64,000 nucleotides of DNA, taken from positions 1-64,000 of the forward strand of contig JALNWK010000004.1 in the NCBI GenBank assembly GCA_023230925.1, in the 5' to 3' direction. Numbering within the stretch: position 1 is the first letter of the stretch; every line of letters begins with the position of its first letter. Under the pieces are notes generated by a model. It ran no database searches and had not been told where the DNA came from. It worked only from the letters and a program-made list of their open reading frames with translations. Both the position numbers and the translations under genes were made by a program. Source of the DNA: Limnochordia bacterium (lineage in GTDB: Bacteria > Bacillota > Limnochordia > DUMW01). This document shows, in pieces, positions 33,991-42,579 of the stretch.

Positions 33991-35476
33991 GGCAAATCCA
34001 CCACACTTTCCCTTCTCTTCTGAGAAGTTTTTGGGACTCCACAGGACCCCAGGTCCCAGCCGCGTAACTTGGTATTTCCTTGCGTTCCTTCTTCCAAAGG
34101 TCTAGAATCGGTTGTACATACTCCCAGGTTGCTTCCACCTCATCCCAGCGGGTAAACAAAGCAGCATCTCCAACCAATACATCGTGAAGCAACCGTTCAT
34201 AGGCCTCGGGGGAGTTTTCCGGGTAATCACAGTTCTGGCAGAAGAACATAGTGGCGGGATTAATGGTCAAGTCCGCTCCCGCTTCCTTGACATTAAACTG
34301 GAAGGCCACCCCCTCCTCCGGCTGAATCTTAATGATCAATACATTGGGTTCTAGTTCCTGGAATGCGGGAAACCCACTGATTGTTTCATTGGGCTTAAAC
34401 TGCACCACAACCTGGGCAAAGCGTTGGGGAAGTCGTTTACCCGTGCGCAGATAAAAGGGAACATCCCGCCAACGATCGTTGTCGATATAAGCTTTCATGG
34501 CTACAAAGGTCTCCATGTTTGATGTGGGATTTACCCATTCCTCCTGACGGTAGCCCTTCACCGCACTACCGTCAATGGTGCCCGGACCATATTGACCTCG
34601 TATAACTTGGGTGAGAATCGTCTCCGCAGTCAGCGGCCGTAGGGCTTTGATCACCCGTACCTTTTCATCCCGTAAAGCATCCGCCCCAAGGCCCAAGGGT
34701 GGTTCCATGGCGGTAAATGCCAGAAGCTGCATCAGATGGTTTTGCACCATATCTCGCAGGGCTCCGGCCCGTTCATAGTACCTTCCCCGATGGCCAATTC
34801 CCACGGATTCATTGACTTGAATCTGGATATGATCCACATACTTACCGTTCCATAGAGGTTCAAACACTGAATTGGCCAGCCTAATCATCATGATATTCTG
34901 TAGCATTTCCTTGCCTAGGTAGTGGTCTATACGAAAGATTGCTTCCTCAGCGAATACCGAAGTCAAATCTGCCTGAAGGGCCTGAGCCGACAACACATCC
35001 CACCCGAAGGGCTTTTCCAGTACAACCCGGCTATTATTGGACATACCGGCGCCATGCAGGTTTTTCACTGTAGGAGAGAAGACTTCTGGGGGAACAGCCA
35101 TGTAGAAGATCCTTTGTCTTTGCGAGTCTCGATCTAATTGATCGAGATAGAGTCGTAGTTTCTCAAAACTAGGTTGCTCTGTCAAATCCAAGGATTGGTA
35201 GGAGAATAGCTTCAGGAATTCTATCTCCAAGGGCTCAGCAGTCTTCCTGGAATGGTTAAGTACGCATTTTTCCACCAAGTGGCGAAACTCCTCCTGGCTT
35301 TCCTCTCGCCGACCAATGCCCACAACGGCAATCTCACTTGGCAGTTGTCCTAACCTGTGAAGATTATACAAAGCTGGGTAGAGTTTCCGACAGGCTAGAT
35401 CACCGGTTCCGCCAAAGATAACCAGAATACTTGGCTGTGGTAGAACCTTCTCTTGGAATGAAAACAAGGTCTTCAC
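33956..35476 (-). CDS. zwf: Glucose-6-phosphate 1-dehydrogenase
   Basis: A 506-residue enzyme oxidising glucose 6-phosphate to 6-phosphogluconolactone with NAD(P)+, the first step of the oxidative pentose phosphate pathway. The nucleotide-binding FGGTGDLACRKLYPALYNL and the active-site RIDHYLGKEMLQN are intact, and length fits the family. A C-terminal extension past AGTWGPVESQKLL runs into the cyclase gene. It starts five bases after the gnd stop, so the two consecutive pentose-phosphate enzymes are co-transcribed, in the order galK, gnd, zwf, cyclase. Confidence 0.97.
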   Translation of the reverse strand: MKTLFSFQEKVLPQPSILVIFGGTGDLACRKLYPALYNLHRLGQLPSEIAVVGIGRREESQEEFRHLVEKCVLNHSRKTAEPLEIEFLKLFSYQSLDLTEQPSFEKLRLYLDQLDRDSQRQRIFYMAVPPEVFSPTVKNLHGAGMSNNSRVVLEKPFGWDVLSAQALQADLTSVFAEEAIFRIDHYLGKEMLQNIMMIRLANSVFEPLWNGKYVDHIQIQVNESVGIGHRGRYYERAGALRDMVQNHLMQLLAFTAMEPPLGLGADALRDEKVRVIKALRPLTAETILTQVIRGQYGPGTIDGSAVKGYRQEEWVNPTSNMETFVAMKAYIDNDRWRDVPFYLRTGKRLPQRFAQVVVQFKPNETISGFPAFQELEPNVLIIKIQPEEGVAFQFNVKEAGADLTINPATMFFCQNCDYPENSPEAYERLLHDVLVGDAALFTRWDEVEATWEYVQPILDLWKKERKEIPSYAAGTWGPVESQKLLRREGKVWWICREDSLRCFDDH

Positions 35477-35480
35477 CGTC

Positions 35481-36899
35481 CTAATCCTTTTGCCAGTCGG
35501 TATGAAAGATCCCTGGTTTATCCACTCTTCGATAGGTATGAGAGCCGAAGTAGTCCCTTTGGGCCTGGATCAAGCTGGCACCAGAACGACTCGTTCTATA
35601 GGCATCATAGTAGCCTAAGGCCGACCCCATGGCAGAAACTGCAATACCAGCCTCTACTGCCAAGCTAACACATTTGCGCCATCCGGCCTGGGCTCTACCT
35701 AAGGCTTGGATAAAGGGTTCGGCGATCAGAAGGTTGGACACAACGGGTTCTTGAGCGTAGGCCATCGCGATTGGATCCAACAGACGAGACCGGATAATAC
35801 AGCCACTACGCCAGATCCGCGCAACAGTCTGCAAATTTAGATCCCACTGGAACTCCTTTGAGGCCATCCCGAGCAATGCAAAGCCCTGAGCATAGATGCA
35901 GATCATCGATGCATAGAGCCCTTCACGAATATAATTAATAACACCCTGGGAGCTCTCTACTGCAATCGGGGCTGCACCTGGAAGAAGTTTCGATGCAGTC
36001 TGCCTTTGGATATGTAGTGTAGAGATATACCGGGCATAGAGAGCCTCGGCTAAAGTAGGGGTGGCCACGCCCAACTGCAAGGACTGTTCCACAGTCCACA
36101 TTCCCGTCCCCTTCTGCTCTGCTGCATCCAAAATAACATCCACAAGAGGACGATCCAGCACTTTGTCTGTTTTCCGCAAAATATGGACCGTTATTTCCAT
36201 AAGATAGGCGCCAAGCTCGGTCTCGTTCCATCGATGAAAAACCTCAGCAATGTCCTTTGTGCCCATGTTCAGTACATACCGCATGAGTGCATAGGCTTCA
36301 GCAATGGCCTGCATAAGGGCATATTCAATCCCATTATGGACCATTTTAACAAAATGGCCGGTGCCACCAGGACCTAGATAGGCGCAACAGGGTATTTGGT
36401 CTTCGGCCTTTGCCGCAATATCTGTAAGAATAGGAGCTACTAGATCATAGGCCTGTGGCTCACCGCCGGGCATGATACTCGGTCCATAACGGGCCCCTTC
36501 TTCACCACCGGAGATCCCAACACCTAGGTAATACACACCTTGCTTGCCTAAGATGTCCTCCCTATGCATTGTGTCTTTGAAATATGAATTGCCTCCATCA
36601 AGGACCACATCACCGGGCCCAAGCATCCCGGACAACTCTTTTAGCACATCATCCACCGCAGTGGCTCTTACCATCAACAGGATCCGCCGCGGTCTGGATA
36701 AGGATGTCACAAATTCGGGGAGGGTGTAAAAAGGAGTAATTGACAAAGGCCCAGTATTTTCCATAAAGGCACGGGTCCGGGCCTTTGTTCGGTTGTAGAC
36801 ACTAACCGTATACCCATGTTCCGCTATGTTCAAGGCCAGGTTCTGCCCCATCACTGCCAAGCCCACAACTCCAATATCCGCCAGTGACATCGCATCCAT
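35481..36899 (-). CDS. gnd: 6-phosphogluconate dehydrogenase, decarboxylating
   Basis: A 472-residue enzyme converting 6-phosphogluconate to ribulose 5-phosphate and CO2. N-terminal Rossmann GLAVMGQNLALNIAEHGYTV, catalytic segment GGTGHFVKMVHNGIEY with the expected Lys and Asn, and the C-terminal signature LDAAEQKGTGMWTVEQ. In that signature a Glu occupies the small-residue position usual in the family (AGQ or GNK type); active-site residues are kept. Tail YRRVDKPGIFHTDW is typical. It lies between galK (81 bases upstream) and zwf (4 bases downstream). Confidence 0.97.
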   Translation of the reverse strand: MDAMSLADIGVVGLAVMGQNLALNIAEHGYTVSVYNRTKARTRAFMENTGPLSITPFYTLPEFVTSLSRPRRILLMVRATAVDDVLKELSGMLGPGDVVLDGGNSYFKDTMHREDILGKQGVYYLGVGISGGEEGARYGPSIMPGGEPQAYDLVAPILTDIAAKAEDQIPCCAYLGPGGTGHFVKMVHNGIEYALMQAIAEAYALMRYVLNMGTKDIAEVFHRWNETELGAYLMEITVHILRKTDKVLDRPLVDVILDAAEQKGTGMWTVEQSLQLGVATPTLAEALYARYISTLHIQRQTASKLLPGAAPIAVESSQGVINYIREGLYASMICIYAQGFALLGMASKEFQWDLNLQTVARIWRSGCIIRSRLLDPIAMAYAQEPVVSNLLIAEPFIQALGRAQAGWRKCVSLAVEAGIAVSAMGSALGYYDAYRTSRSGASLIQAQRDYFGSHTYRRVDKPGIFHTDWQKD

Positions 36900-36980
36900 C
36901 CTTTCTAGATGCTAGGTTCTCCATAAACCAGAAGGTCCATGCAGACGTCTCTCCCAGACAAACAATCCTCAGGATAGTGT

Positions 36981-38384
36981 CTATTGCCCACTTGCGGCAA
37001 CGGCATCATCGGCTGTAAACACAACCCAGTCTGCCCCAGTATTGGGCTCAGTGTCCAGAATTACTTCCTGGTTCTCCAGATTATCTAGAAGTCCCGGTCG
37101 ATGGTGCTTAAGGTATTCTCCATAGTATTCCTTGGACAAAGCGGCAATGAATTCCTCGACTTTACACTTCTTTACCAAAGCAACAGCGCATCCTCCAAAC
37201 CCCGCGCCAGTAAGCCGGGCGCCAAGCGCCCCATGTTTGAGGGCTAACGATACCAATTTGTCCAACTCAGGACAGCTGATCGCATAATCCTTGGCACAGG
37301 ACACGTGGGATTGATTCATTAGAACACCAAAGCGTTCAGCATCCCCGTCTCTAAGATATCTAAAGGCCTGTCTTACACGTATTCCCTCACTTAGAACGTG
37401 ACGAAATCTCTCTAAAAGGGCAAATCCTGAATCGGGTACATCAAGCAGCTCATCGCGTCCACCGGTCCGCATGTGCTCCTGGGTAAACTCCTCCAAAGAT
37501 AGCCCCAGTTCCTCGGCCGTTGCTGCCGGTGTCCAAGTCCTAGATAGGATCCGTTGCGCACAACCGAGTAGCTCATCGGGTTTACCCCCATACTTAGCCA
37601 GTAGCTCACCCATATTCTGTGCCTTGCCTCCATTAACGTGGCGGGAAATAATCTGTGCGGCTAATCCACTTTCCTTAGCCCGCATGTTAAACGACAGTCT
37701 CACTCTTTCTGTCTTCGGAGCCTTAACCAGACTGTTTAAGATCACAACACGATAGTCCTTTGGCATCGGCACCAGTTCCGTATCTAGTTCGGGATAAAAC
37801 TCGATCTTCAAGGCGCAATCCCGTTCTCCTAACATACAGATGGCTTGATCCATGCCCCCACCCGCGGTACCAACATATCTTTCTGCCTTGGCCATACTCT
37901 CAGCCATCAATTTGCGTGAAATGGGCATTTGGTTAACCAGCGCAAAGGCCAAGCCAATAGATACCACTAAGGCTGATGATGAGCTCAACCCGGCTGCCTT
38001 GGGGATATCCCCATCTACTATTACCGACAGACCTTTAAACTGAAACCGAGGGTTCTTCTCTAAAGTAGTATCAACAATTCGCCAAACCGCAGCTTTCGCA
38101 TAGTTGCCCCAATCACCCGTTGGGTAAGGGGGAATCTCAGGTTCAATGGCAAATTCCCTCGGTGGAAAACTTTTGTTCATATTGTACAAAACAACCTTTT
38201 CATCGTCCCGGGGGGCAAAGGCTGTACGAATCGACCTGGAAATGGCCATGGGCAGTACAGGTAGTCCGTTGTAATCCGTATGCTCACCGATTAGGTTCAC
38301 CCGACCGGGTACCCGAGTTATGCCGTAGGGACGCTCCCCGGGAAACCGCACGCAAAACGAATTCAAAAGTAGCTTATCGTCCAT
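36981..38384 (-). CDS. galK: Galactokinase
   Basis: A GHMP-family kinase of 467 residues that phosphorylates galactose at C1. The galactokinase signature GRVNLIGEHTDYNG is near the N terminus, the ATP loop is AAGLSSSSALVV, the catalytic Asp lies in GTAGGGMDQA, and the third motif is GARLTGAGFGGCAVAL. It is longer than typical galactokinases (about 390), with extra sequence between about 230 and 330. The ATG at 38384 is preferred to the TTG two codons earlier; neither has a close ribosome binding site, the nearest purine-rich AGGAGGAGGGG lying about 30 bases upstream. It is 84 bases downstream of a sugar nucleotidyltransferase gene. Confidence 0.93.
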   Translation of the reverse strand: MDDKLLLNSFCVRFPGERPYGITRVPGRVNLIGEHTDYNGLPVLPMAISRSIRTAFAPRDDEKVVLYNMNKSFPPREFAIEPEIPPYPTGDWGNYAKAAVWRIVDTTLEKNPRFQFKGLSVIVDGDIPKAAGLSSSSALVVSIGLAFALVNQMPISRKLMAESMAKAERYVGTAGGGMDQAICMLGERDCALKIEFYPELDTELVPMPKDYRVVILNSLVKAPKTERVRLSFNMRAKESGLAAQIISRHVNGGKAQNMGELLAKYGGKPDELLGCAQRILSRTWTPAATAEELGLSLEEFTQEHMRTGGRDELLDVPDSGFALLERFRHVLSEGIRVRQAFRYLRDGDAERFGVLMNQSHVSCAKDYAISCPELDKLVSLALKHGALGARLTGAGFGGCAVALVKKCKVEEFIAALSKEYYGEYLKHHRPGLLDNLENQEVILDTEPNTGADWVVFTADDAVAASGQ

Positions 38385-38468
38385 GTACAACTATTGGGCA
38401 ACAATACTTTGCTTGCCCCTCCTCCTTCTGCCTCGAATGTATTTATGCAAAGATGCTCCTCTACCACT

Positions 38469-39194
38469 TTAGTCCTCCTGCTGAAGCAAGCCTTGGATTC
38501 TCTCTAGTTCCTCTACCGTACCAATATCGCCCCAATGGCCGCTCAACTGATAGGCAAAGAGCTTTCCCTGGTCCGCAAGCATATCGGCAATGGCGGCAGA
38601 TAACTCATATTCTCCCCGTACCGAGGGAGTGAGTCGACCTGTATAGTCGAAGATTCGGGGTGAAAAAATGAAAAGACCCGCATTGTTCCATTTGGTAGTA
38701 GAGGTACCCTTCGGGGGCTTTTCTTGGATCTTTGTAACTTGCTTCTTCCCATCAAAATATACCGCTGCCCCGGCGCAGGGGTCTTCAACCCAGTTTACTG
38801 CCAAAAGGCAATCATAGTCCTGGCTGTTCCAGGCTCGAACCATGTATTGGTAATCCTTGGGCGAAATTACGATGTCACCGTAAGTCATCAGGAAAGGTGC
38901 ATCATCTACCAATTCTCTGGTGAGGTGTAAAGCTGAGCCTGTACCATCTAAGGTCTTCTGATATACATATTCTATGCCAACACCAAGGGCACTGCCATCC
39001 TCAAGTAGTTCCTTAATCATCTCCCCTTGATAACCAATAACAACCACAAACTCGCGAATACCTGCTGTTTTAAGACCCTTTATAATATGTTCGAGACAAG
39101 TCTCATCACCAATCTCCATCAACGCTTTAGGGCGATCCTTAGTCAACCCTTTAAGGCGTGTCCCTTTACCAGCGGCTAGAATAACTGCCTTCAT
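38469..39194 (-). CDS. Sugar-phosphate nucleotidyltransferase (NDP-sugar pyrophosphorylase)
   Basis: A 241-residue nucleotidyltransferase. The ATG at 39194 starts at the family-typical MKAVILAAGKGTRL, with GGAGG 11 bases upstream. Conserved PKALMEIGDETCLEHII and the metal-binding MTYGDIVIS are present. It transfers a nucleotidyl group to a sugar 1-phosphate. Size matches single-domain RmlA/ManC-type cores without a hexapeptide domain. It directly precedes galK, so the substrate could be galactose 1-phosphate, bypassing GalT; this is inferred from order only. Confidence 0.85.
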   Translation of the reverse strand: MKAVILAAGKGTRLKGLTKDRPKALMEIGDETCLEHIIKGLKTAGIREFVVVIGYQGEMIKELLEDGSALGVGIEYVYQKTLDGTGSALHLTRELVDDAPFLMTYGDIVISPKDYQYMVRAWNSQDYDCLLAVNWVEDPCAGAAVYFDGKKQVTKIQEKPPKGTSTTKWNNAGLFIFSPRIFDYTGRLTPSVRGEYELSAAIADMLADQGKLFAYQLSGHWGDIGTVEELERIQGLLQQED

Positions 39195-39432
39195 TCTGAT
39201 CTGATCCTCCGCTTCTTCTATCCACACGGTTATGCGTGCCAAACAGAACAGATTCTATGTATCACCGCTTGTCCCAACGGACAGTAAACTGCCCTTGGGG
39301 AAAACGGTTTCATCCAAACTGGTTTGGCATATTATTCTTTTTCGCCAAGATGGATCCTTTACCCTTCCAAGAAGTCCAAATTCGTAGCTTTCGTTAAGAA
39401 GACCATTGCTCCTTGAGAAATCGAATTTACGG

Positions 39433-39882
39433 TCAACTTTCACATAACATTGCCCGCATTCGCTTCTCAAAGGAGATATCATCGTCTTTACTCCGAGCTT
39501 GGGGTCCTTTGGTTCTGCCCCCGCCCCGGCGCACCTTTGCTTTCTTATACCGCTCATCCAACATGAAATCAATGTTATCTGAGGTGTACTCCCGGCCCTT
39601 AAAAGATACAGCTCGACCCTGTCGTCCTAAAACCAAAGCAGCCAACCCCCAGTCCTGAGTGAGCACAATATCCCCCGGTTCCACCCGGTTAACTACTGCA
39701 AAATCCGCTTCATCCTTGCCATCACCCACCGTGATATGGCAGGGACTATCTATGTGATGGTTAAAGGATGATACGGTAATGAGCGTCATCCCGTATTCTT
39801 GACTTAGCCTAATCAGAATTTCTAGGGCACCCTTCGGACAGGCATCGGCATCAACAATTAGCTTTGCTGTGCTAATAATCAT
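39433..39882 (-). CDS. YqxD/YaiI family (DUF188) protein
   Basis: A 149-residue DUF188 protein with the family's defining LIVDADACPKGALEILIRL and SFNHHIDSPCHITVGDGKDEAD, a PIN-like nuclease fold with conserved Asp residues. Function is unproven, with an RNA or DNA role suggested by fold. The ATG at 39882 lies within AAAGGGGTGATG, where the ribosome site almost abuts the start; an alternative start a few codons downstream (ATT) would be spaced better, so the exact N terminus is uncertain. C-terminal basic KKAKVRRGGGRTKGPQAR is typical. Confidence 0.9.
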   Translation of the reverse strand: MIISTAKLIVDADACPKGALEILIRLSQEYGMTLITVSSFNHHIDSPCHITVGDGKDEADFAVVNRVEPGDIVLTQDWGLAALVLGRQGRAVSFKGREYTSDNIDFMLDERYKKAKVRRGGGRTKGPQARSKDDDISFEKRMRAMLCES

Positions 39883-39960
39883 CACCCCTTTGAGATTATA
39901 CCATATAAGGAGAGGAATCCCTGCCGCCAAGACTTTTCATTTCGGGCTCTACGTAAAAAA

Positions 39961-39989
39961 AGCTCCTTTACCCTGTGGGTAAAGGAGCT
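39961..39989 (-). terminator. Rho-independent terminator of zinc-ribbon gene
   Basis: Thirteen-base perfect arms AGCTCCTTTACCC / GGGTAAAGGAGCT with a three-base loop, followed on the minus strand by a run of seven T. It lies 13 bases past the stop of the 101-residue gene. Confidence 0.92.
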
Positions 39990-40002
39990 AAAACTTCAGC
40001 GA

Positions 40003-40308
40003 TTAGTATCTGCTTCTTTTTTGGGAATAGCACTCCCGGCAGTAGACTGGCCGGTCACCACTGGGCTGAAATGGTACTTGAGTTTTTGCGCCACATGAAG
40101 CACAAACAGCGTCATGCATTTCACGCTGTGCGGACCTACCGCCTTGCCTTGAACTACCATTGCGTTGCTGCTTCCTAGCTGCTCGACATTGGGGACAACG
40201 AGTAGGCTCGTTTGTGAATCCCTTTTCTGCGTAAAACTCTTGCTCCGATGCTGTGAACTCAAAATCTGCTCCACAGTCGCGACACGTTAAGGTTTTGTCC
40301 TGATACAT
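40003..40308 (-). CDS. Small zinc-ribbon protein
   Basis: A 101-residue protein. ATG at 40308 has GAGGAG ten bases upstream. Two zinc-ribbon halves are visible: LTCRDCGADFEF with RCPQCRAARKQQ, and AVCASCGAKTQVPF with VYCRECYS, giving two CxxC...CxxC pairs. It matches the 'probable zinc-ribbon' family found across Bacillota and Chloroflexota; molecular role unknown, nucleic acid or protein binding likely. It is a single-gene unit with its own promoter (40440-40468) and terminator (39961-39989). Confidence 0.9.
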   Translation of the reverse strand: MYQDKTLTCRDCGADFEFTASEQEFYAEKGFTNEPTRCPQCRAARKQQRNGSSRQGGRSAQREMHDAVCASCGAKTQVPFQPSGDRPVYCRECYSQKRSRY

Positions 40309-40329
40309 ATGGGGTATACTCCTCACAAA

Positions 40330-40383
40330 GGTTTATTGCCCAAGACAGTAAGGATTTAACTTATTTTCCCCGAACAATAAACC
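40330..40383. promoter_or_regulatory. Inverted repeat in leader of zinc-ribbon gene
   Basis: Arms GGTTTATTG (40330-40338) and CAATAAACC (40375-40383) lie between the predicted transcription start and the zinc-ribbon start codon, with a 36-base loop. It could form a leader stem or a protein site; a ribosome-proximal position makes post-transcriptional control possible. Confidence 0.35.
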
Positions 40384-40439
40384 AAGGCGAGGAGGGACAA
40401 ATAATGTTCCATCACTATTCTGTCAACTTGAGCTCTTGC

Positions 40440-40468
40440 ATTATATCATGTGCTCAGTCAAAAGTAAA
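40440..40468 (-). promoter_or_regulatory. Promoter of zinc-ribbon gene
   Basis: Minus strand: TTTACT (40468-40463), a 17-base spacer, then TATAAT (40445-40440) with an upstream TGA giving an extended -10. It predicts a leader of about 125 bases before the start at 40308. Confidence 0.65.
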
Positions 40469-40501
40469 TATACAGCTGGCCTAATTATTGAACAGATGCT
40501 A

Positions 40502-40560
40502 AAGATTAGCAGAACTATCTCACAAATCGAAGGCATACGGCCTAGACAGTATTTTACCTC
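40502..40560 (+). repeat. Dispersed 55-60 bp repeat, copy 1
   Basis: AGATTAGCAGAACTATCTCA and the following bases to TTTACCTC are repeated, with few changes and small gaps, at 48694-48748. This copy ends five bases before the left inverted repeat of the insertion sequence. Confidence 0.75.
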
Positions 40561-40610
40561 GTTCGTTTAACAGTTGCTTAACTCCCGCATGCTAAAACGG
40601 GCATTGGTAC

Positions 40611-40631
40611 AACGCCATTTGGGCGTTTTTT
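40611..40631 (+). terminator. Terminator at left end of insertion sequence
   Basis: Stem AACGCC / GGCGTT (40611-40616, 40622-40627) with five-base loop followed by a T-run. It would stop transcription entering the transposase gene from outside. Confidence 0.65.
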
Positions 40632-40713
40632 ATTGTCAAATTTGATTCCTTTTTAGGTTGCATATGGTTGAAGATTAGTATAATTAGAGGGCTATGGAAA
40701 GGCGGGTGTCAAC

Positions 40714-42492
40714 ATGTTCCTCAAGACGACAAAACAGAAAAACGGGCGCATTAACCTAAGCATTGTTCATGGTTTTAGAGATCCCGTGACTAAGAAAGTA
40801 AAACATAAGGTCTTAGAGAATCTCGGCTATGTGGATGAGTATCTAGACCTTTATGCGGACCCCGTGGCACATTTTAGAGAGGTTGTCCGTCTTCGAAATC
40901 AGGAGATGAAAGAAGCAGAAGCCGCAAAGGAAATTCCATTGGGATCGGTTTCTACAGATGAACTAATGGATGTGAATGAGGACACCATGCACCATCTCGG
41001 GTTTTTGCCTTTAAGCTCCGTTTACCATGAACTAAAGTTGGATCAGTTTCTTGTCAATCGGCAGCGAAGCCTGGAAATGGACTATTCGCTAAATGACGTT
41101 ATGCAGCTTTTGGTGTACACACGTGTGCTTGCTCCAGGGTCTAAGTGGTCCAGTTTCCTGCAAAAGGACAAATTGGCAAGACCGTTCAATTGCGATTGGT
41201 ACGATATTTACCGCGCCCTGGACTATTTCGCGTCCTTTCGCGAGGATCTCCTCCTTCACCTGCACGAGCAGGTACGAATCAATTACAACCGCCAAACCCA
41301 CGTGGTTTTTTATGATGCTCCAAATTTCTATTTCGAGATTGACGAAGAAGATGATTTTCGCCGTAGAGGCGCCTGCAAGCACAACACACGCAACCCCTTG
41401 GTTCAGATGGGTTTGCTTCTTGATGCCGATGCCATCCCGATTACGTTTCGTCTTTTTGAGGGGAATACCCATGACAGCCAGACAATGATGCCGCTAATGC
41501 AGGAGACACGCAAGTCCTATGGGCTGGGAAGGATCGTTACTGTTGCTGACAAGGGTTTGAACAGTGGCGACAACGTGGCATTTCTCATGGCAAGGGGTGA
41601 CGGCTTCATTTTCTCACAAAGAATACGAGGGGCTGATCAAGAGCTCCAAAGGTATGTCTTTGATCCGGAAGGCTACATAGAAGTGCAAGGTGTGGTGAAA
41701 CAGGCCAATGCATGGGCTGAAAAAGCTGGCAACCAGGATGCACCTGTTTTTCGTATAAAGTCCAGGTCCTATCCACAGGAATTTTGGGTAACGCACGCCG
41801 ATGGCAAAAAACGCAAAGTCCCTCTAGATGTGAAGCAAGTTGTTTGTTACAACGAACAATACGCCAGACGACAAAAACATAAACGAGCTGAGGTCCTCGA
41901 AAAAGCCCAAAAAATAGTAGACCACCCCAAACACTACAACAAGAAGGACGCAACCGGGGCCCTTCGCTACGTCAGGGATATTGAATACAATCCCGAGACA
42001 GGTGAGTGCGTAAGCACTAAACGCATCCCCTATTTGGATCTGGATAGAATCGCCGAGGACGAAAAATATGATGGCTACTATGTGCTTATTACAAGCGAAA
42101 TAGGAATGCCTGATCACGAAGTTGCTAAAGCCTACCACGGACTTTGGGAGATAGAACGTAGCTTTCGAATTACAAAGACGAACCTCGAAAGCCGCCCGGT
42201 TTACGTTTCACGGGAAACGCGAATTGAAGCTCACTTTCTTACATGCTTCATAGCGTTACTTAGCCTGAGACTTTTGTGCAAGCGGCTGGATGAGAAATAT
42301 GCTCCTGAACAGGTGGTTAAGTCTCTAAAAAGATACCAGGCCTGCCATGTGAAAGACAATGTTTTCAAGTTGACGTACTACGATCCCGTTATGCAGGACC
42401 TTGGCACGGCCCTAAACCTTACCCTTAACAGACGATTCCTGACAACCGGTGGACTACGACAACTTGTAGCAGACAGCAAGAAAGATTCCTAG
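40714..42492 (+). CDS. IS1634 family DDE transposase (IS4 superfamily)
   Basis: A 592-residue transposase, apparently intact. The N terminus (VHGFRDPVTKKVKHKVLENLGY) is typical of IS1634-type enzymes. The DDE residues can be placed in VFYDAPNFYFE (first Asp), VTVADKGLNSG (second Asp) and the C-terminal EIERSFRITKTNLESRPVYV-type block with the Glu of the YREK region, followed by the EAHFLTCFIALL helix. It catalyses cut-and-paste movement of the element. The start ATG is preceded by GGAAAGGCGGGTG. Confidence 0.93.
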   Translation: MFLKTTKQKNGRINLSIVHGFRDPVTKKVKHKVLENLGYVDEYLDLYADPVAHFREVVRLRNQEMKEAEAAKEIPLGSVSTDELMDVNEDTMHHLGFLPLSSVYHELKLDQFLVNRQRSLEMDYSLNDVMQLLVYTRVLAPGSKWSSFLQKDKLARPFNCDWYDIYRALDYFASFREDLLLHLHEQVRINYNRQTHVVFYDAPNFYFEIDEEDDFRRRGACKHNTRNPLVQMGLLLDADAIPITFRLFEGNTHDSQTMMPLMQETRKSYGLGRIVTVADKGLNSGDNVAFLMARGDGFIFSQRIRGADQELQRYVFDPEGYIEVQGVVKQANAWAEKAGNQDAPVFRIKSRSYPQEFWVTHADGKKRKVPLDVKQVVCYNEQYARRQKHKRAEVLEKAQKIVDHPKHYNKKDATGALRYVRDIEYNPETGECVSTKRIPYLDLDRIAEDEKYDGYYVLITSEIGMPDHEVAKAYHGLWEIERSFRITKTNLESRPVYVSRETRIEAHFLTCFIALLSLRLLCKRLDEKYAPEQVVKSLKRYQACHVKDNVFKLTYYDPVMQDLGTALNLTLNRRFLTTGGLRQLVADSKKDS

Positions 42493-42519
42493 GATATACA
42501 ACGCGTTCTGAATCCAAAG

Positions 42520-42563
42520 AAACCTCTGTGATCCCCTATTCGCAGGGGATACAGAGGTTTTTG
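42520..42563 (+). terminator. Terminator downstream of transposase
   Basis: Long stem: AAACCTCTGT and ATCCCCT pair with AGGGGAT and ACAGAGGTTT, with one bulged G and a six-base loop, then a T-run. It lies inside the right end of the element. Confidence 0.85.
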
Positions 42564-42579
42564 CAATTCAACTGTTAAA

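Larger units (their letters stand above)
40566..42579 (+). mobile_element. IS1634-type insertion sequence
   Basis: An insertion sequence of about 2.0 kb bounded by the 11-base perfect inverted repeat TTTAACAGTTG (40566-40576) and CAACTGTTAAA (42569-42579). Inside are a T-rich hairpin that blocks incoming transcription (40611-40631), one transposase gene and a strong terminator (42520-42563). No short target-site duplication is visible; the founder IS1634 is known for long, variable duplications, so absence of a short one is not decisive. The boundaries are inferred from the repeat, not confirmed against a second copy. Confidence 0.75.

Noticed and set aside
39255..39572. 105-codon frame overlapping the YqxD family gene
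   Set aside because: Shadow of the YqxD-family coding sequence in another frame; no start signal.
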